DNA of 64,000 nucleotides from Cyathus striatus (Eukaryota; Basidiomycota; Agaricomycetes; Agaricales; Nidulariaceae). The DNA lies in assembly GCA_025738555.1 (NCBI GenBank), contig JAOVFP010000004.1, positions 4,712,001 through 4,776,000 on the forward strand, in the 5' to 3' direction. A program made the position numbers and the translations under genes. Shown in pieces: positions 1 through 9,759 of this stretch (its first letter is position 1; the number at the start of each line of letters is the position of its first letter). The notes beneath the pieces are model-generated. The model worked only from the letters and a program-made list of their open reading frames with translations, did no database searches and was not told where the DNA came from.

Positions 1-314
1 GCGTGTATCTTTCTAAATAACGCAAATAGTTTATCTGGGTTACATTAGTCGACAGTTTTCTACTCGGATTGATTTCACACGGAAATGATATTTTATACCG
101 CACGCGTATCTCGAGAAGCATTGGAAGCCCTCATGATGATCCCCCGAGAATTCTTCTTGACGGCATGGGTTTTACTCGCACAGTACTTCCAATGGTAAAT
201 CCGTCAGAAACCGATATCACGCAGTGTAGCATTCTTCGTACGTTGATGACGCTGCTTGAGGATAGCGCCTCCGTTCCCATAGGAAATTTAGGCCGCACAA
301 CCTATCAAGTATAG
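1..314 (+). pseudogene. Broken 3' part of an orphan gene, paralogue of the gene at 13202-14143
   Basis: This is a degenerate second copy of the last exon of the orphan gene at 13202-14143. After a TTAG acceptor at 45-48 the sequence resumes with the same STxxY start, then SREALEAL (SRQALEGL in the intact copy), and further on GMGFTRT and TDITQCSILRT (GMEFTRT and NDLTQCAILRT in the intact copy). The homology needs an in-frame TGA near position 70 and a frame change between about 125 and 165, so the copy cannot encode the full product. Upstream exons lie off the left edge. Function of the family is unknown. Seen directly: the shared motifs, stop and frame change. Inferred: common ancestry. Confidence 0.7.
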
Positions 315-806
315 GCTACCTCCAACGTCAGAGGTTATGTAGCGTATTGTAAAATCCTATATTATAAATAACCTCTTGAAAGGAGTTGGAAAGGATTGGG
401 AAAGGAAATCAGTGGAATCGAAAAGTTGTCTGAGCCTTGAAGCTTGAGGCCTTGAGGTCTTGCAAGTAGCATTTCGGCGTCTTTCTATACGAGCTGGAAC
501 TTAAACTCGGTGGCTCTGGCCGACAATGGCAATAAATTCGTGGCAGCGACTATGAGAATGGCATGGCCGCAAAGTTCAGCGAATTGTTGATGTATATTTA
601 TTCGAGTTCGCGATTCGTCACGACCTTGTCACACACCCAATTGATCACGACAACCCCGTCTCGAACAACGAACAAGAGCCCTGCACGTCGGGCGACACGA
701 CGTCGACGCTACCCTTAAATTTCTTAGCTCTGCATCTCCACATCGCTCCACTTGATATTTGACGCATATACGCAGCTTAGGCCAGCTCGAGTGTTACACA
801 AACAAA
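315..806. other. Intergenic, 5' side of the Nup84 gene
   Basis: No gene, RNA or repeat is recognised between the orphan pseudogene and the Nup84 start codon. The stretch should hold the Nup84 promoter. No clear TATA box was identified. Confidence 0.5.
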
Positions 807-3800
807 ATGGCAGACGCGCTCTACGTTGCATGCGCGGAGGTTCTCTCGCTCTGCCAGAGCATGAAGGATGATTTGGCTGCTCTGTTAGACCCTGAAAAAG
901 GATTTGCACCTCGTTTGAGGGATGTGTGTCGGGAACAGTGAGTTCGTTCTCTTGTGTGTGGTAAGGGACAGCTCTAACTAGATGTTGGTAGGATTAAAGA
1001 ATACGAAGATACAATGGATGATTCTCCTGGGGCTAGGGAGGACATTGAACTCTTACGGTTGGAAAGCAATACATGGGGACTCTTGCAAGCTGTTATGCCG
1101 TACGTCTACTTTTCCATAAGAGCGATATAAGTCTAACAGGCGTTCTTTCAGAGCACGAAAAACAGAACCGCCATCCTTCACTTCAGCCCGCGCTCTCCTC
1201 TTAGAGAATCCCTATACTCCAACGTCAACTCTCGCACAAGCCATAATGAACGCCTCTCCACTACTAACGGAGCTTATTGTCGTACGGGAATGGCTGCAGG
1301 AAACTGCGCCACTACCTAGCCAGCCGGAAGCAAATACTGGTTATTGGAAGTTCACGAAGCATGAGATTCTGCAAGGGCTGAGGACGGGGCAACCTGGTCT
1401 GGGAGGGTTGGTGAGGGAAATGGATCCTGATGCATTAGGACGAGAGGAAGGGAAAGGGTTAGCTGCGGATGACGCGGTTGGTGTTCCTGTGGAATGGTGT
1501 GTGGTCGGGAGCTGACGTTGCTTCTAGAGCTATGAGCGAAGCTTGTTGCAAGCATTGTATGGTTATGTGCGCGCAGGAAGACTAGATGATGCGGTTGAAT
1601 TATGTAGGAGGGCGCATCAACCATGGCGAGCAGCGAGCATACGAGGATCGTTATTGTTCCAGTGGAAAGCCATATGTACGCTGTTGCCTCTATCCCCCGC
1701 AATGCATGTACTAATAATCTTGATTCTGTGTAGCGACGGAAGAGGGGAGATCAGACGACGAAGATGCTATGCAGGAGGATGACGACTCTCAAGGACCATC
1801 AGGAAATAAAAGCCGAAGGTTATGGAAGTCAATGTGCACCCGCGCAGCACTAAACGTACGTCTATCTATACTCCATTATCTACCGATACCTAACATCCTC
1901 GCAGCCCGCTCTCCCAGAACACGAACGCATCCTCTACGCAGCCCTATCCCCCTCCCCCGCAACATCCACCATCCTCAAATCCGCCTGCAGAACATGGGAA
2001 GACCATCTATGGGCACAAATTAGCATCATGTGCGAAGAAAAAGAAAGCATGGAACTCAAAAAAATCGGAGGTGCATTCTGGGATCCGCCGTTACGCTCTT
2101 CCAGCTCTGCCACGAAGATTCCCGAGACGTCGACGCAGGCTCCGGAAGTTGAGGCGGTGGAGAAGGGTCCGAGGGAAGAGACGGATGAGGAGAGAGAGGC
2201 GGAGGAGAAGGAGTGGGAGAAGGAGGTCGTTGGTGCGTTAGAGAATTTGAAGAGCATCAAGGTTGCGGAGGGTCCCAAAGCGGAGCATGCATTCCATTTT
2301 TCGCAGCTGTGGATTGTATTGGATAGGATTGATGCGCTTGTTGATGTGTTTGCCAGGGGGCTGGTGCAGGGCGAGTATGTGAGAGGGGGGAGCGAGTGGG
2401 TGTTATTTCTTATGTGGTTGGAGTGTTAACTTGAGCTGCTTTCTAGGTACCCTTCGATGTCCCGCTTTTTTGCACATCTGTGCCTGTATTTGCAGATGAT
2501 CGATATTCCCGTTCCGCCTGTTGCGACGCAGGTCATTCTGGAGGCGTATCTGCAAGTGTTGGAAGTGGGTATTCACACTTTAAGTTTATCCTCATGAACG
2601 TTTTCTTACCTCCCAACTTAGGACGCTGGGCAGCATGAGCTCATCGCCATGTATGCGGGTGCACTTGGAGAGAACGCTATTGATCGTTATGCTCTCTTCC
2701 TTGTTTCCCTAGGTCTCTCAGCCGATATTGGCGAAAGAAGGATGGCCCTTACCAGGGCTAGAGATCATGGGCTAGATATGGAGCGTGTTGCAATCGCTGC
2801 TGCCGAGAGAAGTGTGGATAAAGCGTTTGAGGTATGTCGTCCGTAAGGTCAAATGTGATACATGCTGACGAAGGAGATAGGTATTACCACCACTGAAGGG
2901 CCCCCTACCGTCAATTATCGCCTTCCAGTCGGAACCCAGCGAGGCAGAGATGTTCCTCCTTCGTTCAATCGAGTGGACGACATTCATGGATACCACGTAT
3001 GAGATTGCATTGGAGCAAGCCAATGTCATCTTACGGTATTTCCTTGGTATACTCTCCTGTCCCTATCTCGTCTTCAAAGTTACTAATTCAAGGAATAGCT
3101 TCAGGCCGTGTGCAAATTTCCCAACAACTCCTGGACATACTGCCTCCTGAATTAGCTTCTATTGCAGAGCCTGAGGAGAGGGCCACAGAGTACCTCCATT
3201 ACCGCCAGTTCTTCCTCATCTGGGAGACATTGGAGAAGGTCGTGGATGTTCAGGCTGGGCATACTGCCACTGGCAATACCAGAGAGGATAAGGCATGGGT
3301 TGCTGAATACCGGGTATGTTCCTTGTTCCTGTGGTATCTGATTGTACTGAGCGAAGTTTGCCATAGGAACTGATCGAGCAGGCTTACGAGCAGATTTTGA
3401 AGCTTCTAACTTCGGAATGGCTGGTCACGGACGTTGAAAGCCCTGCTGGTTTGTGTTCTTCCTTCGTTCTCGTTGAAGTCGTCAGGCTGATTGGTTGGAT
3501 GCAGGTGATAAAAGACGCAAGGAGCTCGTCCGTATACGACAAATCTACGTTCCAGAGCTGATCATAAGGCTGCACTTCCTGCTATATGACTCAAGACACG
3601 TTATTCCCGAGTATGTTCCCTCGCATCTTACTCTTCCTCATCTATGCTCATCACACTTGTGTAGAAATCTCAAACTCGCGCTGGACCTCACCAACGTCGT
3701 CGCGGACTCGCGATACAGACTCTATGAAGATTTTGTTAACGAAGCTGGTCGCAAGTTGGGTGATTATCTTAGCGCAGTGAGGCAGGCGGTGATTGGTGGT

Positions 3801-3848
3801 CTGGAGGGAGGTGGTTCGGACCCGTTTAGGGTTATTACTTCCCATTAG
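807..3848 (+). CDS. Nuclear pore protein Nup84/Nup107, 794 aa, 13 exons
   Basis: Scaffold nucleoporin of the Y-shaped (Nup84/Nup107-160) complex, which coats the nuclear pore membrane and is needed for mRNA export and pore assembly. Exons that keep frame: 807-937, 992-1099, 1152-1476, 1528-1675, 1734-1855, 1905-2374, 2447-2564, 2622-2831, 2881-3046, 3099-3313, 3367-3448, 3505-3610, 3665-3848, summing to 795 codons with stop. Family-typical strings are NTWGLLQAV, LVREMDPDALGREEGKGLA, LLQALYGYVRAGRLDDAVEL (residues about 190-215) and TWEDHLWAQI. The product is an all-helical solenoid with an acidic, low-complexity insert near residues 320-380 and no membrane segment. Introns are 48-72 bp. The ATG at 807 is chosen because it opens the conserved N-terminal helix. 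Family call strong; exact splice sites inferred. Confidence 0.93.
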
Positions 3849-5480
3849 CGCATTGTACTTTTCTGTCACTTATTTGCTGTTTATTTGCTGTGAAAGTGCG
3901 TGTACTAGGTGCTACTTGGTCCGTTGTCGCATGTGTGATCGTGTTCTTAACCATCTGACTGGATTGGATCGCCATTTGCACTTAGCCATATTGTTCGGTA
4001 GGTGCATGTAGAGAAGCTGAGAAGTATTGGGCATTGACGATCACCGCCGAACGTTTTGCTGTAGTTCATCATACCTTACTGGTTTATCGCAGGAACAATA
4101 ATTGATTGGCCTGGTCAAGTCTTGGTAAATGCAATGCATGAGGGGAGATAGGTCATGATGCAAACGATTCTCTGCTGAGGCTGGCACTGCCTATCATGCA
4201 CTATATGACCGGGAGATGCAACACTAGGGTATTTCTGTCGTTGGTGCCATTCCTGTGTTTACCGAGACTGAGTCTCACAAACAGAAGTTTGATAAAGCCA
4301 GCTCGAGGAAGGCTGTCACTAAGATAATCCACGCTGAAGCTTCGATCTAACGAAGAACTTTGGTACACCATTTCGTTTATCTCTTTGGTGATGACAGTTT
4401 GCAGCTCCTGACCGGAGCTTTACATCATCCTGAATCGATTCTGTATTACAAATTAGAGGTCGAGTTTTGAAGGAGCTAGAAGTTGACGTGCCTATGATTT
4501 AAGATACCTTCGTTATGGTATCCAGTATTACTGACCAATTTAACTAAATCGATTATTCGAATTGTGATTGTTTCGGAATCTTTATCCATTTTCTAGATAC
4601 ATTTGGTCTAATTAGTGCACCCCCGAACAATCTTGGAACAATCGTCAAAGTTAGAAGTTGCAGCGCTATGTTCATCCGTACGAACTCCACCAGCGTCGCC
4701 CGTTACTGTCCTGGACGGGCTCGACGTGTGTTAGATCTGGTGTGAGATTGCTTTAGGGGATTTGAGCCAATGGAGATGTTGGTATATTTGTGAGGTAGAG
4801 CTCAGTAAGGCAGCACTGACGTATGGTCTTGAGTGAAACGATATTGAAGATCAATTTGATTGAAATCATACGCAGTAGGATTGGGATGAGTTATGAAAGA
4901 AGTGCTAGCTCCAAAGCCTACCATAGATAGTAGGGTCTGACGTTTCAACCTCGGAGTTAGTATTTCTTCACCCTTTCCCTTCATGCCGGGGTTTGAGAGC
5001 TCTTCCATTCCATTCAGACATATGTCCCAACGCCATGAATTCCTGGTGTATTCTGTCAACAAATGCCATGCTAAGTTCTGGAAGTTATTTGCACCTAAGT
5101 ATTGGCCGCGAAATCGTGTTCGGGGGCCATCTCCTCTCAGTGAAATTGCGCAATCGCTAGGGCGACAGGTAACAGGCTTTTAGTGGTGTAAATGATCTTC
5201 GTGTACAAGCTAGCTACTTGTTAAAGCTCCACGATTCATTGCAATCATCGGCTTTGCGGTGATAGCATGATAATCATCATATAGGATGTGCCTAGATATC
5301 GTACATAGCGGGCTGTGGATTTTCTGACTAGTGTTCACCGAAGAGATGAGCTCAATACTGACGCATAGGCATGGGCAACACGCACGCATGAGTAGGTCGC
5401 ATTGTTCACCAAGGGGATCCTACCACAAACAGGGAAATAAGAGACCAGAAATGCCACATTGGCGGCTGCAGTGGGAAATC
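3849..5480. other. Intergenic between Nup84 and the hydrophobin cluster
   Basis: No conserved coding frame is seen. The last roughly 350 bp, from about 5135, resembles the blocks upstream of the other two hydrophobin genes (about 6440-6740 and 7790-8120). Shared pieces include the sense of GATCTTCGTGTA, AAGCTCCACGATTCA and a GAGCTCAxTACTGA block, so the promoter is part of the duplicated unit. Confidence 0.6.
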
Positions 5481-5487
5481 TATAAAG
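5481..5487 (+). promoter_or_regulatory. TATA box of hydrophobin gene 1
   Basis: TATAAAG lies 93 bp upstream of the ATG at 5574. The other two hydrophobin genes have a TATA box at the identical distance, in conserved flanks that end in TATTCTTCAGTTCGA. Confidence 0.75.
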
Positions 5488-5573
5488 GAAAACAGGTTCT
5501 ACGGATATTCTTCAGTTCGAATTCCAGCAACACTCAGTTCAAAGTATCACTCACCTCAGTTATTCTCATCACA

Positions 5574-6130
5574 ATGTTCGCCCGTTCTGCTTCTCTCTTC
5601 GTATTTGTGCTCCCGCTCCTTGCGGTTGCTAGTGCCGTTCCCCGCACCGACTCCCCTCAGTGCAACACCGGACCTATTCAGTGCTGTTCGTGATCTTGTC
5701 CTCGAAAGAAGTGCAAGGATACATCCTGACCCATAAATCATACAGGCAAGAGCCTCCAGAGTGCTGACTCTAAGGAGGTTACTACCCTTGCGGGTCTTCT
5801 CGGCATCGTGCTCACCGGAGTCACCGGTCTCGTTGGAGGTAAGCACTCAACCCTGCGTCTGGGCACCATCAATGTCGAACAACCATTCCTCAGTGAACTG
5901 CAGCCCCATCAGCGGCGTCGGCGTCGGAGGCACCAGCTGGTACGAAGATACATATTCTGAGGTATACCTGGGGATTAACTGACCACTGAATTAGCAACGC
6001 CCAACCTGTTTGCTGCAATGGAAACAACTTCGTACGCACCTTTCCCTTTTCGAGATGATGCCATTTCTGAACTCTTTCCCAGAATGGCGTCATTGTCGTT
6101 GGCTGCAGTCCTATCATCATCAACGCCTAA
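5574..6130 (+). CDS. Class I hydrophobin 1, 111 aa, 5 exons
   Basis: Small secreted amphipathic protein that self-assembles at air-water interfaces and coats aerial hyphae, fruit bodies or spores. Exons: 5574-5685, 5746-5838, 5894-5939, 5995-6031, 6083-6130. The product begins with a signal peptide (hydrophobic LFVFVLPLLAVASA core), then VPRTDSPQ and the eight-cysteine pattern C-X6-CC-X32-C-X12-C-X5-CC-X12-C, with seven residues after the last Cys. The long CC-to-C loop and the assembly-prone GLLGIVLTGVTGLVG stretch mark class I. All four introns fall at the same codon positions as in the two copies downstream. It is the first gene of a head-to-tail trio spaced about 1.26-1.38 kb. Family assignment is secure; when it is expressed is not visible from sequence. 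Confidence 0.96.
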
Positions 6131-6743
6131 GTAATAAGCTTAGTGTAAAGTTGTAGTTGTAGTCTCTTGATTCATTGAGGAGTAACATCCAGACATTGAA
6201 TATAATCTGTTTTTGACTGCTATAATCTTGGGGTGTTTTGTGTCCAAAGTTTAGAACAATTTGAGAGTCAATAGGGTTCAGTAGAATGATTTTCATCTTA
6301 ATGTTCGACGTAATGAAGCAAACATAAGTAAATCAATCGTTAATGAAGTTTCATTTGCCCTCGGTACCACAATACTATGAGCTGATACATCCTGTCGATG
6401 CATGATTTCTTCTGAAAATCATATAGTCGACGAGAGCATAGTTAGAAACCCGATAGCCAAACTGCGTAATCGCCAGAGTGATGGGTGGTGCAAAATGATC
6501 TTCGTGTAACGTTAATCAATTAAAGCAAGCTCCACGATTCACTGTTAACGTCCGTTCGGTGATAACACCATACAGGATGTACCTGACAATCTCACATTAC
6601 TGTGGATTTTCTGACAATTCACTGAGGAAATGAGCTCAACACTGACGCACAGGCACGAGTATGTCGCAACATACCACCACCAAGGACGAACCACAAGCAG
6701 ATAGAAAAGCCAAGAAAATGCCGTACTAATGCATTCGAAAATG
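6131..6743. other. Spacer and duplicated promoter block of hydrophobin gene 2
   Basis: The first half is the 3' region of hydrophobin 1, with TAAGTAATAAGCTTAGTG just after the stop. The same string follows hydrophobin 2 at about 7386, so the 3' UTR start is duplicated too. From about 6440 the sequence repeats the upstream block of gene 1, including AAGCTCCACGATTCACTG and GAGCTCAACACTGACGCAC. Confidence 0.7.
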
Positions 6744-6750
6744 TATAAAA
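6744..6750 (+). promoter_or_regulatory. TATA box of hydrophobin gene 2
   Basis: TATAAAA lies 93 bp before the ATG at 6837, the same spacing as in the sister genes. Confidence 0.75.
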
Positions 6751-6836
6751 GCGAACATAATCTACTGATATTCTTCAGTTCGAGTTCCAACAACGCCTAG
6801 TTCAAAGTACCACCCACCTCAGCTACTCTCATCACA

Positions 6837-7388
6837 ATGCTCGCCCGTTCTGCTGCTCTCTTCGTATTTGCTCTTCCGCTTCTTGCGGCCGCCAGCGCTG
6901 TTCCCCGCACTGACTCCCCCCAGTGCAACACTGGACCTGTTCAGTGCTGTTAGTGGCATATTTCTGAAGGTTGCAGCTACGCGTACTGACCTATACTTTG
7001 TTATAGGCAAGAGCCTCCAAAGTGCTGACTCTAAGGAAGTCACCACCCTTGCGGGTCTCCTCGGCATCGTTCTCACCGGTGTTACTGGTCTTGTTGGAGG
7101 TAAGTACTCAACCTTGCGTCTGAGCCCATCAGTGCTCAACAACCATTCCTCAGTGAACTGCAGCCCCATCAGCGGCGTCGGCGTTGGAGGTACCAGCTGG
7201 TAAGGAGATACATAATCTGATGTATACCTGGCATTATCTAACCACTGATTTAGCAACGCTCAACCGGTCTGCTGTAACGGCAACAACTTCGTACGCACTT
7301 TTCCTTTTCGTGATGATGCCACTTTTGAACTCTTTTTCAGAATGGCGTCATTGTCATTGGCTGCAGTCCCATCATCATTAACGCCTAA
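6837..7388 (+). CDS. Class I hydrophobin 2, 111 aa, 5 exons
   Basis: Secreted class I hydrophobin, nearly identical to hydrophobin 1. Exons: 6837-6948, 7007-7099, 7154-7199, 7254-7290, 7341-7388. Signal peptide with LFVFALPLLAAASA core, then VPRTDSPQCNTGPVQCC. The eight-cysteine spacing is the same as in copy 1, and the mature protein differs only by conservative changes (for example GPIQ to GPVQ and IVVGC to IVIGC). Exon lengths (112, 93, 46, 37, 48 bp) match copy 1 exactly. Introns 2 and 4 are also highly similar, including the CAACCATTCCTCAG acceptor region, which points to recent duplication or gene conversion. Confidence 0.96.
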
Positions 7389-8123
7389 GTAATAAGCTTA
7401 GTGTAAAGTTGTAGTTGTAGCCTTATTGAACAGTCAAGACGTAGTAGTTACAGTTCGAGTTGAATATGATCTCTTTTGGTACTTTCATCCCAGTGCGTTT
7501 CGTAGCCCTAAGTTCAAAATGTTTTTGAGAGCCGATGTGTCAAAAGTATAGTAAAGGTCCAGCATAGTCGCTTTCCGTTCTTGTGTTACGACAACACTAT
7601 AACAATAAAATATGTTGATACTAAGGATGCAAAAATAAGTAAACCAATCGGGGATCTAGGATACCAACAATACACATACCCAGCCTAGTGTACGTGCATC
7701 GTTTCACATTCCCTCAAACCCCTAATACCAAGAATCCTATTAGAACATGACATTCTTTTGAAACTCATTTGCACCTACGTATAGTCGGCGAGAGCAAAGT
7801 TAGAAAATTGATATCCAAACTGCGTAATCGCCAGAGTGATAGGCAAGTAACAATCATTTAGCGATGCAAAACGATCCCCGCGCAACGTTAAGCAATTAAA
7901 GCTAGCTCCACGATTCATTGCCAGCGTCGGTTCCGTGATGATAAACATCATATAAGCCGTTCCTGAACATCGTACATAGCAGTGAATTGTCTGGAAAGTG
8001 GTCATGGACATGAGCTCAGTACTGATGCACAGGCACGAGCATGGCACTGCTCATCACCTAGGAGGGTGCACTAGGGGCAGCAAGAAAAGGCAAGAAAATG
8101 CCGTACGACAACCGTTGAGAATC
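7389..8123. other. Spacer and duplicated promoter block of hydrophobin gene 3
   Basis: No gene. From about 7790 the sequence repeats the hydrophobin upstream block (AACTGCGTAATCGCCAGAGT, GCTCCACGATTCATTG, TGAGCTCAGTACTGATGCAC) and then leads to the TATA box of gene 3. Confidence 0.7.
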
Positions 8124-8130
8124 TATAAAG
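8124..8130 (+). promoter_or_regulatory. TATA box of hydrophobin gene 3
   Basis: TATAAAG lies 93 bp before the ATG at 8217, identical spacing to the other two genes. Confidence 0.75.
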
Positions 8131-8216
8131 GCGAATACATTCTACAGATATTCTTCAGTTCGAAATCCAACACCTACTTAGCCTCAAAGTTACTCACCTC
8201 AGCTACTCACATCACA

Positions 8217-8794
8217 ATGTTCGCCCGTTCAACTGCACTCTTCGTATTTGCTCTCCCGCTCCTTGCGGCTGCCAGCGCCGTACCCCGCACCGACTCGCCC
8301 CAATGCAACACAGGGCCTATTCAATGCTGTTAGTGTCCGAAGAAGAGAGCTACGGACGCATGCTGACCTATGATTAACTGATTACAGGCAAGAACGTGCA
8401 GAAGGCTGATTCCAAGGAAGTTACCACCCTCGCAGGTCTCCTCGGCATCGTTCTCACTGGAGTCACTGGTCTCGTCGGATGTACGTGCTCAACACTCGAA
8501 GTTTTATCATCGGTGCTGAACGGCGTTTCTTTGACCTTTTAGTGAACTGTAGCCCTATCAGCCTTGTCGGCGTTGGAGGCACCAGCTGGTACGCATGCTT
8601 AGCCTGACTTTTGAGGATTGCGGGTACATTTAAAACTGACTTCTGAATATCTATTCAGTAATGCCCAACCGGTCTGCTGCAATGGCAATAACTTCGTACG
8701 CACATTTCCTCGTTTCTGACGATGCAAGTTTTTATTCCCTTCGTAGAATGGTCTCATTGTTGTTGGTTGCACTCCTATCGCCATCCAGGTCTAA
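8217..8794 (+). CDS. Class I hydrophobin 3, 111 aa, 5 exons
   Basis: Third and most diverged copy of the tandem class I hydrophobins. Exons: 8217-8328, 8388-8480, 8543-8588, 8659-8695, 8747-8794. Exon lengths are again 112, 93, 46, 37 and 48 bp. Signal peptide and mature start (VPRTDSPQCNTGPIQCC) are as in copy 1 and all eight cysteines keep their spacing. Changes cluster in the loops (KNVQKADSKE for KSLQSADSKE, ISLVGVGG for ISGVGVGG) and in the tail, which reads CTPIAIQV instead of CSPIIINA. Introns are more diverged than between copies 1 and 2, so this is the older duplicate. It should be secreted and surface-active like its neighbours. Confidence 0.95.
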
Positions 8795-9759
8795 GCAGTG
8801 CGCTTGGTTTCATGTCTTATCAACGGCGTGTAAAGGATATGTTTTGTATTCTCGGACTCTCTCGGTCTCTTGAAGACGTAGTAGTTATGGCTGAACGTTA
8901 TATATGATGCTTTCTTGTTTTGCCGGTGCATTTGGTGTCTGTTCGAATAACTGGTTCAGCAGTTTAATTCTCGTGTTACGACGCGATTACAATGGTCTAT
9001 GGTCAACCCGCACGAAGCTATTGTTAGCAAGCCAATCATTTCTGAGTAATAACACGCATACCTAGTCTACGTGCCCCCAGTCGCTCCATCATCCTTGCCA
9101 TCCTGGGGACTTCCCAGACTACCCTCCCTTGCGAGTTAACCCTGCTAGTTGTCTTCTAGGTTACGTGCATGTAAAATGACAATAAATATGCGCCATTGAA
9201 GCATAAAATAAGGGAGAAGGGAGAAGCAATTATAGAATGATGATGAAAGTGAAGGTGGGAAGTAAAGGGCGCGTACTAACGGAACTTGAACTCCGACCCG
9301 TTGTTGATCTCAACCTCCGATCTCAACCTTGCCCGAACTAAGTACTTCAACCTCCTTACAATGGCTGGAAACACACGTACGACACCCTCAAAATTTTCAT
9401 ACATCTCATTAGCATTTTAGCTTGGCCATGGACGTTAGCTTTCGACGAAAATGGATAGTTAACGGTGGCGTCGCGTCGCCTACATATAACGAGCTACATG
9501 GCCCTAGAACTCTAGAACTACTCCACCACTTTACGAAATACAGGACGACAACCAGACGTCGGCACAGAAAATCTTCCATCCGAACAATTTCGAGGGAGTC
9601 AGTCCGCCGATCAGTGGATAAAGAATGTGCAGCCAGCCCACTTACAATTACTGGGGAGTCAGACCCGACGCTTAGGACAAAGTGCGTCATAATCATACTG
9701 GAGCTCTGAAACTTGAAGAGAAGAAAATATACAACTCTACAAGTTTTTCCTTCTATTTC
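8795..9759. other. Intergenic between hydrophobin 3 and the Prm10-like gene
   Basis: No conserved frame or RNA is recognised. The open stretches at 9409-9849 are antisense to each other and carry no family motif. The promoter of the gene starting at 9760 should lie here. Confidence 0.5.
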
